NCBI RefSeq assembly: GCF_018449725.1
Contig: NZ_JAAVVC010000024.1
Coordinates: 1-64,000 of the forward strand
Length of the DNA stretch: 64,000 nt
Reading direction: 5' to 3'
Source: Pseudomonas sp. dw_612
GTDB taxonomy: Bacteria > Pseudomonadota > Gammaproteobacteria > Pseudomonadales > Pseudomonadaceae
Positions within the stretch are counted from its first letter, which is position 1; each line of letters begins with the position of its first letter. Positions 1 through 11,773 of this stretch are shown here, one piece after another. The notes beneath the pieces are model-generated. The model had not been told where the DNA came from. It saw only the letters and a list, made by a program, of their open reading frames with translations, and did not search any database. The position numbers were made by a program, and so were the translations under genes.

Positions 1-87
1 CCCGAAGAAAAATCCGCTCAATAGGGTTTCTATGCAACGGCTCGGCGCATGGCTATCATTCGGGCCTCATTGTGAGGCGAGACTTGC

Positions 88-1047
88 ATGCTGACGTTGT
101 TAAAGCTTCTCAAGGATGGCCGGTTCCATTCGGGTCAGGCCTTGGGCATCGCTCTGGGTATTAGTCGTAGCGCCGTATGGAAACAGCTCCAGCATCTAGA
201 GGCTGAGCTGGGTTTATCAATCCATAAAGTGCGCGGACGCGGCTATCAATTGGCTGCCCCATTGACGCTGCTCGATCCTGTTGAAATAAGTGCCAAGTCG
301 CCCGTTTGCGGCTGGCCTGTCCAGGTCTTCGATTCTATCGACTCTACCAACGCCGAAGCTCTGCGCGCCATCGAGCGAGGGCAGGCTGCGCCTTTTTTAG
401 TAGTTGCAGAGCGGCAGACGGCTGGTCGCGGGCGGCGAGGTCGTAAATGGGTGAGTCCATTCGCGGAAAACATCTATTACAGCCTGGTGCTGCGCATTGA
501 AGGTGGAATGCGGCAGTTGGAAGGCTTGAGTCTGGTCGTTGGCCTCGCCGTAATGCACGCCTTGCGAAAGCAAGGTGTTCCGGGTGTGGGGTTGAAGTGG
601 CCTAACGATCTTCTTGTGGGGCAAAAAAAAATCGCCGGCATACTGCTCGAGCTGGTGGGTGATCCCGCAGACGTGTGCCACGTAGTGCTAGGTGTGGGAA
701 TCAATGTAAACATGCAGCTGGCTGATGAGGTTGATCAGGAGTGGACATCCATGCGGCTTGAGTCCGGCCAGGTATTTGATCGCAATCAGCTCGTGGCGGA
801 GCTAGGGTTGGTGCTCCAGGCTTACTTGAATCGTCATCAGATCGATGGATTTGCTGCTATCCATGCGGAGTGGGAGCAAAACCATCTATGGCAGGGGCGC
901 TCAGTGTCGTTGATTGCCGGCGTTAACCGGATAGATGGCGTTGTAATGGGTATCGATAGCCAGGGTGCCCTGCGCTTGAAGGTGGGTGATGTGGAAAAAA
1001 TCTTTAGTGGTGGTGAGCTCAGTTTGAGGTTGCGTGATGATTCTTGA
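88..1047 (+). CDS. birA: Bifunctional biotin-[acetyl-CoA-carboxylase] ligase / biotin operon repressor
   Basis: BirA makes biotinyl-AMP and transfers biotin to the biotin carboxyl carrier protein; the two-domain form can also repress biotin genes. The 319-residue length matches the roughly 320-residue two-domain family. Residues about 1-60 form a winged helix-turn-helix (ALGISRSAVWKQLQ). The catalytic core carries the biotinyl-AMP loop GRGRRGRKW (about residues 114-122) and KWPNDLLV followed by KKIAGILLE. A small C-terminal SH3-like domain follows. The start is the ATG at 88. Its 3' end overlaps coaX by about 11 bases, implying translational coupling. Seen: motifs and length. Inferred: regulatory activity, from the HTH domain. 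Confidence 0.95.
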   Translation: MLTLLKLLKDGRFHSGQALGIALGISRSAVWKQLQHLEAELGLSIHKVRGRGYQLAAPLTLLDPVEISAKSPVCGWPVQVFDSIDSTNAEALRAIERGQAAPFLVVAERQTAGRGRRGRKWVSPFAENIYYSLVLRIEGGMRQLEGLSLVVGLAVMHALRKQGVPGVGLKWPNDLLVGQKKIAGILLELVGDPADVCHVVLGVGINVNMQLADEVDQEWTSMRLESGQVFDRNQLVAELGLVLQAYLNRHQIDGFAAIHAEWEQNHLWQGRSVSLIAGVNRIDGVVMGIDSQGALRLKVGDVEKIFSGGELSLRLRDDS

Positions 1048-1786
1048 GCTCGACTGCGGAAACAGCTTTATCAAGTGGCGTGTGCTCGGTGCGGACGTCC
1101 GGTTGGTGGTCGCCGAAGGCGTGGTCGATTCGGATCTTGCGTTGCTGGAGAGTTTGAATCAGCTCGGTGGCTTGGCTCTCAAGCATTGTCGCCTGGTAAG
1201 CGTCAGAACTGGCGAAGAAACTGGCGCCCTGATTTCCCTTCTGTCTGACGCATTCGGGGTGTCTGTGACATGCGCGGCACCCGCTCGTGAAATATCCGGC
1301 GTGCGCAATGGCTACGAAGATTACGAAAGGCTCGGTCTCGATCGCTGGCTCGCGATGCTCGGTGGGTTTCATCTGGCTTCGGGAGCTTGTCTGGTGTTGG
1401 ATTTCGGTACGGCGGTCACTGCTGACTTCATCGCTGGTGATGGAGAGCATCTGGGAGGATTCATTTGTCCGGGCATGCCTTTGATGCGCAATCAGTTACG
1501 CACTCACACCCGGCGAATCCGTTATGGGGATCTGGCGGCTGAGCGTGCTTTGGAAAGTCTTGTTCCTGGTCGGACAACTGTCGAGGCGGTTGAGAGAGGG
1601 TGTTCCTTGATGCTTCGAGGTTTTGTTCTGACCCAGCTCGAATTGGCGCGTAGGTACTGGGGGGAGGGTTTCACTGTATTCCTCACTGGTGGTGATGCGG
1701 ACCTGGTTTCTGAGGTCGTGCCTGAGGCTAGAGTAGTCCCTGATCTGGTGTTTGTAGGTTTGGCTATGGCGTGTCCTTTGCCCTGA
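1037..1786 (+). CDS. coaX: Type III pantothenate kinase
   Basis: CoaX phosphorylates pantothenate, the first step of coenzyme A synthesis. It is an ASKHA-fold enzyme unrelated to E. coli CoaA. The 249-residue protein shows the N-terminal phosphate loop LDCGNSFIKWR, the motif GLDRWLAMLGG and the second phosphate motif DFGTAVTADFI. I chose the ATG at 1037; a GTG sits one codon upstream at 1034. It overlaps the end of birA, and the birA-coaX pair is a usual Pseudomonas arrangement. It is probably cotranscribed with the SPOR-like gene that starts 7 bases after its stop. Confidence 0.94.
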   Translation: MILELDCGNSFIKWRVLGADVRLVVAEGVVDSDLALLESLNQLGGLALKHCRLVSVRTGEETGALISLLSDAFGVSVTCAAPAREISGVRNGYEDYERLGLDRWLAMLGGFHLASGACLVLDFGTAVTADFIAGDGEHLGGFICPGMPLMRNQLRTHTRRIRYGDLAAERALESLVPGRTTVEAVERGCSLMLRGFVLTQLELARRYWGEGFTVFLTGGDADLVSEVVPEARVVPDLVFVGLAMACPLP

Positions 1787-1793
1787 GGTTTTT

Positions 1794-2234
1794 ATGCGTT
1801 GGTTGTTTCTGCTGCTGCTTGTGCTCAATGTGTTTTATTACGTGTGGCATCAACAAGAGGCGCCACTTCGTGCGAAAGACGTAACGCCTTTAAGTCTGTA
1901 TCGAGGTTCCCAGCAGGATATTCGCTTGTTGAGCGAGGCGACTGACACCGCTCGTGACAAGGGAAAGCCTCTCCAGGCGGACAATGATTGTCTCTATGTC
2001 GGAGGTTTTGCTCGGCAGGACATCCAGCAGGCAGTTGAGCGTCGATTAAATAGCATGGATATCAAGGTTCAGTCGTTGCCGAAGGACTCCCCTGAATCTG
2101 GAGGATTTTGGGTTCGCGTGGCGCCCGAAAGCCGGCGTTCGCTGGATGACTCGAAGCTTCAAAACCTTTCCAAAGAATTCAATGAGTTAAAACATAAAAT
2201 AATGCCGTGCCAGGGGGTTGCACCTGTCGAATAG
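1794..2234 (+). CDS. SPOR-like domain membrane-anchored hypothetical protein
   Basis: This is a 146-residue protein of unknown function. Residues 1-20 (MRWLFLLLLVLNVFYYVWHQ) form one hydrophobic segment, so it is probably an inner-membrane protein with a periplasmic tail. The C-terminal half (about residues 62-140, with CLYVGGFARQ and GGFWVRV) has the spacing of a divergent SPOR domain, a peptidoglycan-binding fold. It follows birA-coaX as in other Pseudomonas genomes. Its 3' end contains the -35 of a candidate promoter for the downstream tRNA/tufB unit. The SPOR assignment is by eye and moderate. Confidence 0.7.
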   Translation: MRWLFLLLLVLNVFYYVWHQQEAPLRAKDVTPLSLYRGSQQDIRLLSEATDTARDKGKPLQADNDCLYVGGFARQDIQQAVERRLNSMDIKVQSLPKDSPESGGFWVRVAPESRRSLDDSKLQNLSKEFNELKHKIMPCQGVAPVE

Positions 2235-2246
2235 TTTGCATAGAAT
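2218..2246 (+). promoter_or_regulatory. Candidate upstream promoter (P1) of the tRNA-tufB unit
   Basis: TTGCAC (2218-2223), a 17-base spacer and TAGAAT (2241-2246), followed by the GC-rich discriminator GGCGCCCGC. The -35 lies inside the last codons of the preceding gene. A transcript from here would carry a leader with the inverted repeat TTCGCAGTG (2256-2264)/CACTGCGAA (2283-2291). Not verified experimentally. Confidence 0.55.
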
Positions 2247-2335
2247 GGCGCCCGCTTCGCAGTGAAGACCTTTAACGGTAAGCACTGCGAAACGAGGTCA
2301 ACGCAGCTAACCTCAGGTTTTTAATGAGAAAATGC

Positions 2336-2363
2336 TTGACAGAAGGCTGGCATGATATAGAAT
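2336..2363 (+). promoter_or_regulatory. Sigma70 promoter (P2) of the tRNA-Tyr-Gly-Thr-tufB unit
   Basis: Perfect TTGACA (2336-2341), a 16-base spacer and TAGAAT (2358-2363), followed by GCCGGCTCGC just before the tRNA. Transcription would start about 7 bases before the mature tRNA-Tyr. The GC-rich discriminator is the hallmark of stringently controlled stable-RNA promoters. Confidence 0.75.
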
Positions 2364-2376
2364 GCCGGCTCGCTTA

Positions 2377-2461
<85 letters not shown>

Positions 2462-2485
2462 TTTTTAGCGAGAGCTGCAAGCTCC

Positions 2486-2559
<74 letters not shown>

Positions 2560-2585
2560 AGTTTGCAGGTCCTGCAAAGTGTTTT

Positions 2586-2661
2586 GCTCTTGTAGCTCAG
2601 TTGGTAGAGCACACCCTTGGTAAGGGTGAGGTCAGCGGTTCAAATCCGCTCAAGAGCTCCA
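2586..2661 (+). tRNA. tRNA-Thr (GGT)
   Basis: A 76-base tRNA with encoded CCA. The acceptor stem is GCTCTTG/CAAGAGC, the anticodon loop TTGGTAA reads GGT, and the T arm contains GCGGTTCAAATCCGC. It is the last tRNA before tufB. Confidence 0.97.
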
Positions 2662-2667
2662 TATAAC

Positions 2668-2699
2668 AAGGCAGATATGAAAATATCTGCCTTTGTTTT
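2668..2699 (+). terminator. Hairpin with U-rich tail between tRNA-Thr and tufB (processing site or attenuator)
   Basis: A perfect 11-bp stem AAGGCAGATAT/ATATCTGCCTT closed by a GAAA tetraloop, followed by TGTTTT. It starts 6 bases after the tRNA CCA end and stops about 50 bases before tufB. It could partly terminate or mark RNase processing, setting the tRNA:EF-Tu ratio. Confidence 0.6.
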
Positions 2700-2746
2700 A
2701 ATGGCTGATGTTACTTGCTCAATTCTTCTGCTGGGAGTTATTTTCG

Positions 2747-3940
2747 ATGGCTAAGGAAAAGTTCGAACGTAATAAGCCGCACGTCAACGTGGGCACCATT
2801 GGTCACGTTGACCATGGCAAAACTACTTTGACCGCAGCCTTGACCCGCGTTTGCTCCGAAGTTTTCGGTTCGGCAAAGGTTGACTTCGACAAGATCGATA
2901 GCGCCCCAGAAGAAAAAGCTCGTGGCATCACCATCAACACCGCTCACGTTGAGTACGATTCGGCCGTGCGTCACTACGCACACGTTGACTGTCCAGGTCA
3001 CGCCGACTACGTAAAAAACATGATTACCGGTGCTGCTCAGATGGATGGCGCGATCCTGGTTTGCTCGGCCGCTGATGGTCCGATGCCGCAAACCCGTGAG
3101 CACATCTTGCTCTCTCGCCAGGTTGGCGTTCCGTACATCGTTGTCTTCCTGAACAAGGCTGACATGGTTGATGATGCGGAGCTGCTCGAGCTGGTTGAGA
3201 TGGAAGTGCGTGATCTTCTGAGTGCTTACGATTTCCCGGGTGATGATACTCCTATCATTATCGGTTCTGCGCTGATGGCGTTGAACGGTCAAGACGACAA
3301 CGAGATGGGCACGACTGCCGTCAAGAAGTTGGTTGAGACTCTGGATAGCTACATTCCGCAGCCTGAGCGTGCTATTGACAAGCCGTTCCTGATGCCGATC
3401 GAGGATGTATTCTCGATCTCCGGTCGCGGTACCGTTGTGACTGGTCGTGTTGAGCGTGGCATTGTTCGCATTCAGGAAGAAGTTGAGATTGTTGGTCTTC
3501 GTGACACTGTCAAAACTACTTGCACTGGTGTTGAGATGTTTCGCAAGCTGCTCGACGAAGGTCGTGCTGGCGAGAACTGCGGTGTGCTGCTGCGCGGCAC
3601 CAAGCGTGATGATGTTGAGCGTGGCCAGGTTCTGGTCAAGCCGGGCACTGTCAAGCCGCACACCAAGTTCACTGCAGAGGTTTACGTTCTGAGCAAGGAG
3701 GAGGGCGGTCGTCACACTCCGTTCTTTAAAGGCTACCGTCCACAGTTCTACTTCCGTACTACGGATGTGACCGGTAACTGCGAATTGCCAGAAGGCGTTG
3801 AAATGGTGATGCCGGGTGATAACGTTCAGATGACCGTTACCCTGATCAAAACCATCGCGATGGAAGATGGTCTTCGTTTCGCTATCCGTGAGGGCGGTCG
3901 TACCGTCGGCGCTGGTGTCGTAGCTAAAGTCATCGAGTAA
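2747..3940 (+). CDS. tufB: Elongation factor Tu (first copy, tRNA-linked)
   Basis: This GTPase delivers aminoacyl-tRNA to the ribosomal A site. The 397-residue protein has GHVDHGKT (19-26), RGITIN (G2 region), DCPGH (81-85), NKAD (G4) and all three domains. I chose the ATG at 2747 (MAKEKF) rather than the in-frame TTG/ATG codons upstream, because it gives the family length. It lies downstream of three tRNA genes, as in E. coli tufB. It differs from the second copy (19318-20511) at about 29 residues by my count, which is unusual for bacterial tuf pairs. Its last residue is Glu, against Ala in the other copy. Confidence 0.97.
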   Translation: MAKEKFERNKPHVNVGTIGHVDHGKTTLTAALTRVCSEVFGSAKVDFDKIDSAPEEKARGITINTAHVEYDSAVRHYAHVDCPGHADYVKNMITGAAQMDGAILVCSAADGPMPQTREHILLSRQVGVPYIVVFLNKADMVDDAELLELVEMEVRDLLSAYDFPGDDTPIIIGSALMALNGQDDNEMGTTAVKKLVETLDSYIPQPERAIDKPFLMPIEDVFSISGRGTVVTGRVERGIVRIQEEVEIVGLRDTVKTTCTGVEMFRKLLDEGRAGENCGVLLRGTKRDDVERGQVLVKPGTVKPHTKFTAEVYVLSKEEGGRHTPFFKGYRPQFYFRTTDVTGNCELPEGVEMVMPGDNVQMTVTLIKTIAMEDGLRFAIREGGRTVGAGVVAKVIE

Positions 3941-3961
3941 GTTGTTGTAATGTCTTTTTCG

Positions 3962-3989
3962 GGCCGGCATAATGGTCGGCCTGATTTTG
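3962..3989 (+). terminator. Probable terminator of tufB
   Basis: The GGCCG/CGGCC stem with interior GCATAATGGT (3962-3981) is followed by TGATTTTGTTTT. The stem is short and the U-tract is interrupted, so termination may be incomplete and read into tRNA-Trp. Confidence 0.5.
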
Positions 3990-3993
3990 TTTT

Positions 3994-4069
3994 AGGTCAG
4001 TAGCTCAATTGGCAGAGCGACGGTCTCCAAAACCGTAGGTTGGGGGTTCGATTCCCTCCTGACCTGCCA
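3994..4069 (+). tRNA. tRNA-Trp (CCA)
   Basis: A 76-base tRNA with encoded CCA. The acceptor stem is AGGTCAG/CTGACCT, the anticodon loop CTCCAAA reads CCA, and the T arm contains GGGTTCGATTCCC. It sits between tufB and secE, the usual position in gammaproteobacteria. Confidence 0.97.
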
Positions 4070-4114
4070 GATTCACTTGGTGTGTCTGGCTTTCTTTTCA
4101 CAGGATCTTCATAG

Positions 4115-4483
4115 ATGACTCCTAAAGCTGAAGCTCAAGGCTCTCGCTTCGATCTGCTCAAGTGGCTAGTAGTAGTCGCTTTGGTGGTTGTTGGCGTTGT
4201 TGGCAATCAGTATTACTCTGCTTCGCCGATCCTGTACCGCGTACTAGCTTTGCTCGCCATTGCTGCTGTAGCTGCCTTTGTAGGCCTGCAAACAGTCAAG
4301 GGCAAGTCTTTCTTTGTACTGGTTAAGGAAGCTCGCACCGAGATTCGTAAAGTCGTATGGCCAACTCGCCAAGAAACCACGCAGACCACGTTGATTGTTG
4401 TGGCTGTTGTTCTGGTTATGGCGTTGCTGTTGTGGGGGCTTGATTCCCTGCTCGGCTGGCTTGTTTCCTTGATTGTCGGCTAA
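4115..4483 (+). CDS. secE: Preprotein translocase subunit SecE
   Basis: SecE is the essential small clamp subunit of the SecYEG inner-membrane channel. The 122-residue protein has three hydrophobic segments (about 18-36, 42-60 and 92-118). The conserved amphipathic stretch EARTEIRKVVWPTRQETTQT before the last segment is the SecE signature. It starts 45 bases after tRNA-Trp and is followed 9 bases later by nusG; the secE-nusG pair is near universal. The three-segment form matches enteric-type SecE. Confidence 0.95.
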   Translation: MTPKAEAQGSRFDLLKWLVVVALVVVGVVGNQYYSASPILYRVLALLAIAAVAAFVGLQTVKGKSFFVLVKEARTEIRKVVWPTRQETTQTTLIVVAVVLVMALLLWGLDSLLGWLVSLIVG

Positions 4484-4492
4484 GGGTGTCCC

Positions 4493-5026
4493 GTGGCTAA
4501 GCGTTGGTACGTTGTGCATGCTTACTCCGGTTACGAGAAGCATGTCATGCGCTCGTTGTTAGAGCGCGTAAAGCTGGCTGGCATGGAAGATGGCTTCGGC
4601 GAAATTCTGGTTCCCACTGAAGAAGTGGTTGAAATGCGTAATGGCCAGAAACGCAAAAGCGAACGTAAATTCTTCCCAGGTTACGTGCTGGTCCAGATGG
4701 ACATGAATGAGGGTACTTGGCACTTGGTCAAGGATACTCCTCGGGTGATGGGTTTTATCGGCGGTACCGCTGACAAGCCTGCGCCAATTACAGATAAAGA
4801 GGCAGAAGCGATTCTGCGTCGCGTTGCTGATGGTAGCGACAAGCCGAAGCCGAAGACTCTCTTCGAGCCGGGCGAGTCGGTTCGAGTCAATGACGGGCCG
4901 TTTGCTGATTTTACCGGCACGGTTGAAGAAGTTAACTACGAAAAGAGCCGGATCCAAGTGGCAGTGCTCATTTTCGGTCGCTCTACTCCGGTAGAGCTAG
5001 AGTTCAGCCAGGTCGAAAAGGTCTAG
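4493..5026 (+). CDS. nusG: Transcription termination/antitermination factor NusG
   Basis: NusG binds RNA polymerase, couples transcription to ribosomes through S10, and supports Rho. The 177-residue protein has an N-terminal NGN domain (WYVVHAYSGYEKHV) and a C-terminal KOW domain (about 125-177, GPFADFTGTVEEVNYEKSRI). The start is a GTG at 4493 (GTG GCT AAG CGT). A strong terminator follows at 5042-5071, separating it from rplK. Confidence 0.96.
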   Translation: MAKRWYVVHAYSGYEKHVMRSLLERVKLAGMEDGFGEILVPTEEVVEMRNGQKRKSERKFFPGYVLVQMDMNEGTWHLVKDTPRVMGFIGGTADKPAPITDKEAEAILRRVADGSDKPKPKTLFEPGESVRVNDGPFADFTGTVEEVNYEKSRIQVAVLIFGRSTPVELEFSQVEKV

Positions 5027-5041
5027 CTGAACAAGCATCCC

Positions 5042-5071
5042 AACCCCGCAGCCCTAGGCTGTGGGGTTTTG
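5042..5071 (+). terminator. Intrinsic terminator after nusG
   Basis: The stem AACCCCGCAGCC (5042-5053)/GGCTGTGGGGTT (5057-5068) has a CTA loop, one G-T pair and a T-rich end. It ends the secE-nusG transcript. Confidence 0.8.
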
Positions 5072-5100
5072 TCGTCACTGGGATAAACGCGCAAGTAACC

Positions 5101-5128
5101 GGGGAGCCTTTCGAGGCGTTCGAACCCG
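5101..5128 (+). promoter_or_regulatory. Candidate L1 translational operator in the rplK leader
   Basis: GGGG followed by a GCCT-TTCG-AGGC hairpin (5106-5117) and then GTTCGAACCC lies 16-43 bases upstream of the rplK start. In E. coli, L1 represses rplK-rplA by binding a small structured site in the same place. The assignment is by position and a rough structural match only. Confidence 0.35.
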
Positions 5129-5143
5129 TAATTGGAGTGCCTC

Positions 5144-5575
5144 ATGGCCAAGAAGATTACCGCTTACATCAAGCTGCAAGTGAAGGCCGCTCAGGCTAAC
5201 CCAAGTCCACCTGTTGGTCCTGCTCTGGGTCAGCACGGCGTGAACATCATGGAATTCTGCAAGGCTTTCAACGCCCGTACTCAGGGTCTTGAAGCAGGTC
5301 TGCCGACTCCAGTGATCATCACTGTCTATAGCGACCGTAGCTTCACTTTCGAAACCAAATCCACACCTGCTTCGGTTCTGCTGAAGAAAGCTGCTGGTCT
5401 GACTAGCGGTTCGGCTCGTCCGAACACCGTCAAGGTTGGCACCGTTACCCGTGCTCAGCTGGAAGAAATCGCGAAAACCAAAAACGCGGATCTGACTGCA
5501 GCTGATATGGACGCGGCCGTGCGTACTATCGCCGGTTCTGCTCGTAGCATGGGCCTTAACGTGGAGGGTGTGTAA
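5144..5575 (+). CDS. rplK: 50S ribosomal protein L11
   Basis: L11 forms the GTPase-associated centre with 23S rRNA and is needed for RelA activation. The 143-residue protein has the N-terminal signature KLQVKAAQANPSPPVGPALGQHGVNIMEFCKAFNA and the C-terminal rRNA-binding domain ending ARSMGLNVEGV. I chose the ATG at 5144 (MAKKITAYIKLQ); an upstream in-frame start would add four residues (MECL). Its stop codon overlaps the rplA start (TAATG), giving translational coupling. Confidence 0.97.
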   Translation: MAKKITAYIKLQVKAAQANPSPPVGPALGQHGVNIMEFCKAFNARTQGLEAGLPTPVIITVYSDRSFTFETKSTPASVLLKKAAGLTSGSARPNTVKVGTVTRAQLEEIAKTKNADLTAADMDAAVRTIAGSARSMGLNVEGV

Positions 5576-6270
5576 TGGCTAAGTTGACCAAGCGTCAAAA
5601 GGCTATCGCCGGCAAAATCGAAGCAGGCAAGTCCTACAACTTTGTAGACGCTGCCGCTCTGCTGGCCGAGCTGTCGACCGTCAAGTTCAGCGAGTCGTTT
5701 GACGTTGCTGTAAACCTGGGTGTTGACCCGCGTAAATCCGACCAGGTTGTTCGTAGCGCTACTGTGCTGCCACACGGCACTGGCAAGACTGTTCGCGTTG
5801 CTGTGTTCACCCAGGGTCCAGCTGCTGAGGCCGCTCTGGCTGCCGGCGCTGACCGTGTAGGTATGGACGATCTGGCTGCCGAAATGAAAGGCGGCGACCT
5901 GAACTATGACGTAGTTATCGCATCCCCGGATGCAATGCGCGTTGTTGGTCAGTTGGGTCAGATCCTCGGTCCACGTGGCCTGATGCCTAACCCTAAAGTC
6001 GGCACCGTAACTCCAGACGTAGCTACCGCGGTTAAAAACGCCAAGGCTGGTCAGGTTCGTTATCGCACCGACAAAAACGGCATCATCCACACTTCCGTTG
6101 GCAAAGTCGGTTTCGACGCTGTCAAGCTGAAGGAAAACGTTGAAGCCCTGATCGCTGATCTGAAGCGTATCAAGCCAGCTTCCTCGAAAGGTATTTACGT
6201 CAAGCGCGTTACCCTGAGCACCACCATGGGCCCAGGTCTGGTCATCGACCAAGGCTCGCTCGACGCGTAA
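5575..6270 (+). CDS. rplA: 50S ribosomal protein L1
   Basis: L1 builds the mobile L1 stalk at the ribosomal E site and is usually the autorepressor of the L11-L1 mRNA. The 231-residue length is normal. Recognisable segments are SFDVAVNLGVDPRKSDQVVRSATVLPHGTGK, LGPRGLMPNPKVGTVT and VGKVGFDAVKLKENV. The start overlaps the rplK stop by one base. Confidence 0.97.
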   Translation: MAKLTKRQKAIAGKIEAGKSYNFVDAAALLAELSTVKFSESFDVAVNLGVDPRKSDQVVRSATVLPHGTGKTVRVAVFTQGPAAEAALAAGADRVGMDDLAAEMKGGDLNYDVVIASPDAMRVVGQLGQILGPRGLMPNPKVGTVTPDVATAVKNAKAGQVRYRTDKNGIIHTSVGKVGFDAVKLKENVEALIADLKRIKPASSKGIYVKRVTLSTTMGPGLVIDQGSLDA

Positions 6271-6275
6271 GACAC

Positions 6276-6462
6276 AGGTTGGCGCAAGCGATTGCGCCAA
6301 TTGAAAGATTGGGGTCCCTGCCTGGCGGGGGCTATCCAAGACCGTAGGCGGCGCAAGTCTTAAACCTCAAGCCTACGCAGATGGTGCTCCCGGTTCCTTA
6401 CCGAATCAGACACCAAAACGACATCCGGCTCAGGTTGGATGAAACGGTAACAAGCAGGAGTT
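6276..6462 (+). promoter_or_regulatory. Structured leader of the rplJL operon (L10 leader)
   Basis: The 198 bases between rplA and rplJ hold no gene but several helices, among them GGCGCAA/TTGCGCC (6281-6299) and CCTGCC/GGCGGGG (about 6317-6329). This is the place of the L10 leader RNA, to which L10(L12)4 binds to repress rplJ. I could not fold it, so boundaries are approximate. A promoter within it is possible but I see no clear hexamers. Confidence 0.5.
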
Positions 6463-6468
6463 AAACCC

Positions 6469-6969
6469 GTGGCAATTAAACTCGAAGACAAGAAGGCCAT
6501 CGTCGCTGAAGTCAACGAGGCTGCCAATGTTGCCCTGTCTGCTGTTGTGGCTGATGCCCGCGGCGTGACAGTAAGCGCTATGACCGGACTCCGTAAAGAG
6601 GCTCGTGAAGCTGGCGTTTACGTACGTGTTGTACGTAACACCCTGCTCAAGCGCGCCGTTGCTGGCACTCAATATGACGTGCTCAACGACGTGTTCACTG
6701 GCCCGACCTTGATTGCATTCTCCAAAGAACATCCGGGCGCTGCTGCTCGTATCTTCAAAGAGTTCGCAAAAGGTCAGGATAAGTTCGAGATCAAGGCAGC
6801 TGCGTTCGAGGGCAAGTTCCTCGCAGCTAATCAGATCGACGTACTGGCAAGTCTGCCGACCCGTGACGAAGCAATTTCTCAGCTGATGAGCGTGATTCAA
6901 GGCGCAACCAGCAAATTGGCTCGTACTCTGGCGGCCCTTCGCGACCAGAAAGAAGCTGCCGCAGCCTGA
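6469..6969 (+). CDS. rplJ: 50S ribosomal protein L10
   Basis: L10 is the base of the L7/L12 stalk. The 166-residue protein has the rRNA-binding N-terminal domain (KKAIVAEVNEAANVALSAVVADARGVTVSAMTGLRKEAREAGVYVRVVRNTLLKRAV). A C-terminal helix (about 135-160) binds L12 dimers. The start is a GTG at 6469, with CAGGAG at 6455-6460 in front. The leader is probably the site of autogenous control. Confidence 0.96.
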   Translation: MAIKLEDKKAIVAEVNEAANVALSAVVADARGVTVSAMTGLRKEAREAGVYVRVVRNTLLKRAVAGTQYDVLNDVFTGPTLIAFSKEHPGAAARIFKEFAKGQDKFEIKAAAFEGKFLAANQIDVLASLPTRDEAISQLMSVIQGATSKLARTLAALRDQKEAAAA

Positions 6970-7049
6970 GGCTGAGCGACTCCTTTCAGCGTTTATTGTT
7001 TATTTCGATGGCCGCGTAGGCTGTCACCCCAATACAGGAATTTATAGTC

Positions 7050-7415
7050 ATGTCTCTGACTAACGACCAAATCATCGAAGCAATCGGCGAAAAATCCGTT
7101 CTGGAAATCGTTGAGCTGATCAAGGCCATGGAAGAGAAGTTCGGCGTTTCCGCTGCCGCTGCTTCTGCTGGTCCAGCTGCTGTCGCTGCTGTTGTTGAAG
7201 AACAAACTGAATTCAACGTCATGCTGCTGGAAGCTGGCGAGAAGAAAGTTAACGTGATCAAGGCAGTACGTGAACTGACCGGTCTGGGCTTGAAAGAAGC
7301 CAAGGCTGTAGTTGACGGCGCTCCTGGCGTGGTTCTGGAAGCTGTTTCGAAAGACGCAGCTGACAAAGCCAAAGCCACTCTGGAAGAAGCAGGCGCTAAA
7401 GTCGAGCTGAAGTAA
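7050..7415 (+). CDS. rplL: 50S ribosomal protein L7/L12
   Basis: L7/L12 is the multicopy stalk protein that recruits and activates translational GTPases. The 121-residue protein has an N-terminal dimerisation domain (1-33) and an Ala/Gly-rich hinge (about 34-52, SAAAASAGPAAVAAV). The C-terminal domain has the factor-binding helix KVNVIKAVRELTGLGLKEAK. The stop is followed by the attenuator-like hairpin before rpoB. Confidence 0.97.
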   Translation: MSLTNDQIIEAIGEKSVLEIVELIKAMEEKFGVSAAAASAGPAAVAAVVEEQTEFNVMLLEAGEKKVNVIKAVRELTGLGLKEAKAVVDGAPGVVLEAVSKDAADKAKATLEEAGAKVELK

Positions 7416-7461
7416 GCATCGACTTTGCGTCTCCAGCCCGAGCGTTAAGCGAAAGGCTGAT

Positions 7462-7490
7462 GGCTGGTGGCTCTTGCCACCGGCCTTTTT
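7462..7490 (+). terminator. Attenuator between rplL and rpoB
   Basis: GGCTGGTGGC (7462-7471), loop TCTT, GCCACCGGCC (7476-7485) and TTTTT give a 10-bp stem with one G-T pair. In E. coli a partial terminator in the same gap lowers rpoBC relative to ribosomal proteins. About 145 bases lie between it and the rpoB ATG. Confidence 0.8.
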
Positions 7491-7635
7491 CCGTTATTGG
7501 CAGCCGACTGGGTCGGTGCTGGTAACGAGCTGTAACCACCCGATGCGGTGGAGCAAACCATGGGGTTTGCACGATTTTCTGGCTGCTCCCGTCGGGAGGG
7601 GCCAAACAAGCAGGTGACCAAGCTGGGGAACGCTG

Positions 7636-11709
<4,074 letters not shown>

Positions 11710-11724
11710 CACGTGACGCGAATC

Positions 11725-11751
11725 GAGAGCGGGGCAGGATTGCCCGCTCTC
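11725..11751 (+). other. Intercistronic hairpin between rpoB and rpoC
   Basis: GAGAGCGGGGCA (11725-11736) can pair with TGCCCGCTCTC (11741-11751), with one bulged G and a GGAT loop. There is no U-tract, so it is not a terminator. It may stabilise the mRNA or be a processing site. The rpoC ribosome binding site AGGAGG follows 9 bases later. Confidence 0.45.
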
Positions 11752-11773
11752 TGCTCCGCCAGGAGGAAAGGCC

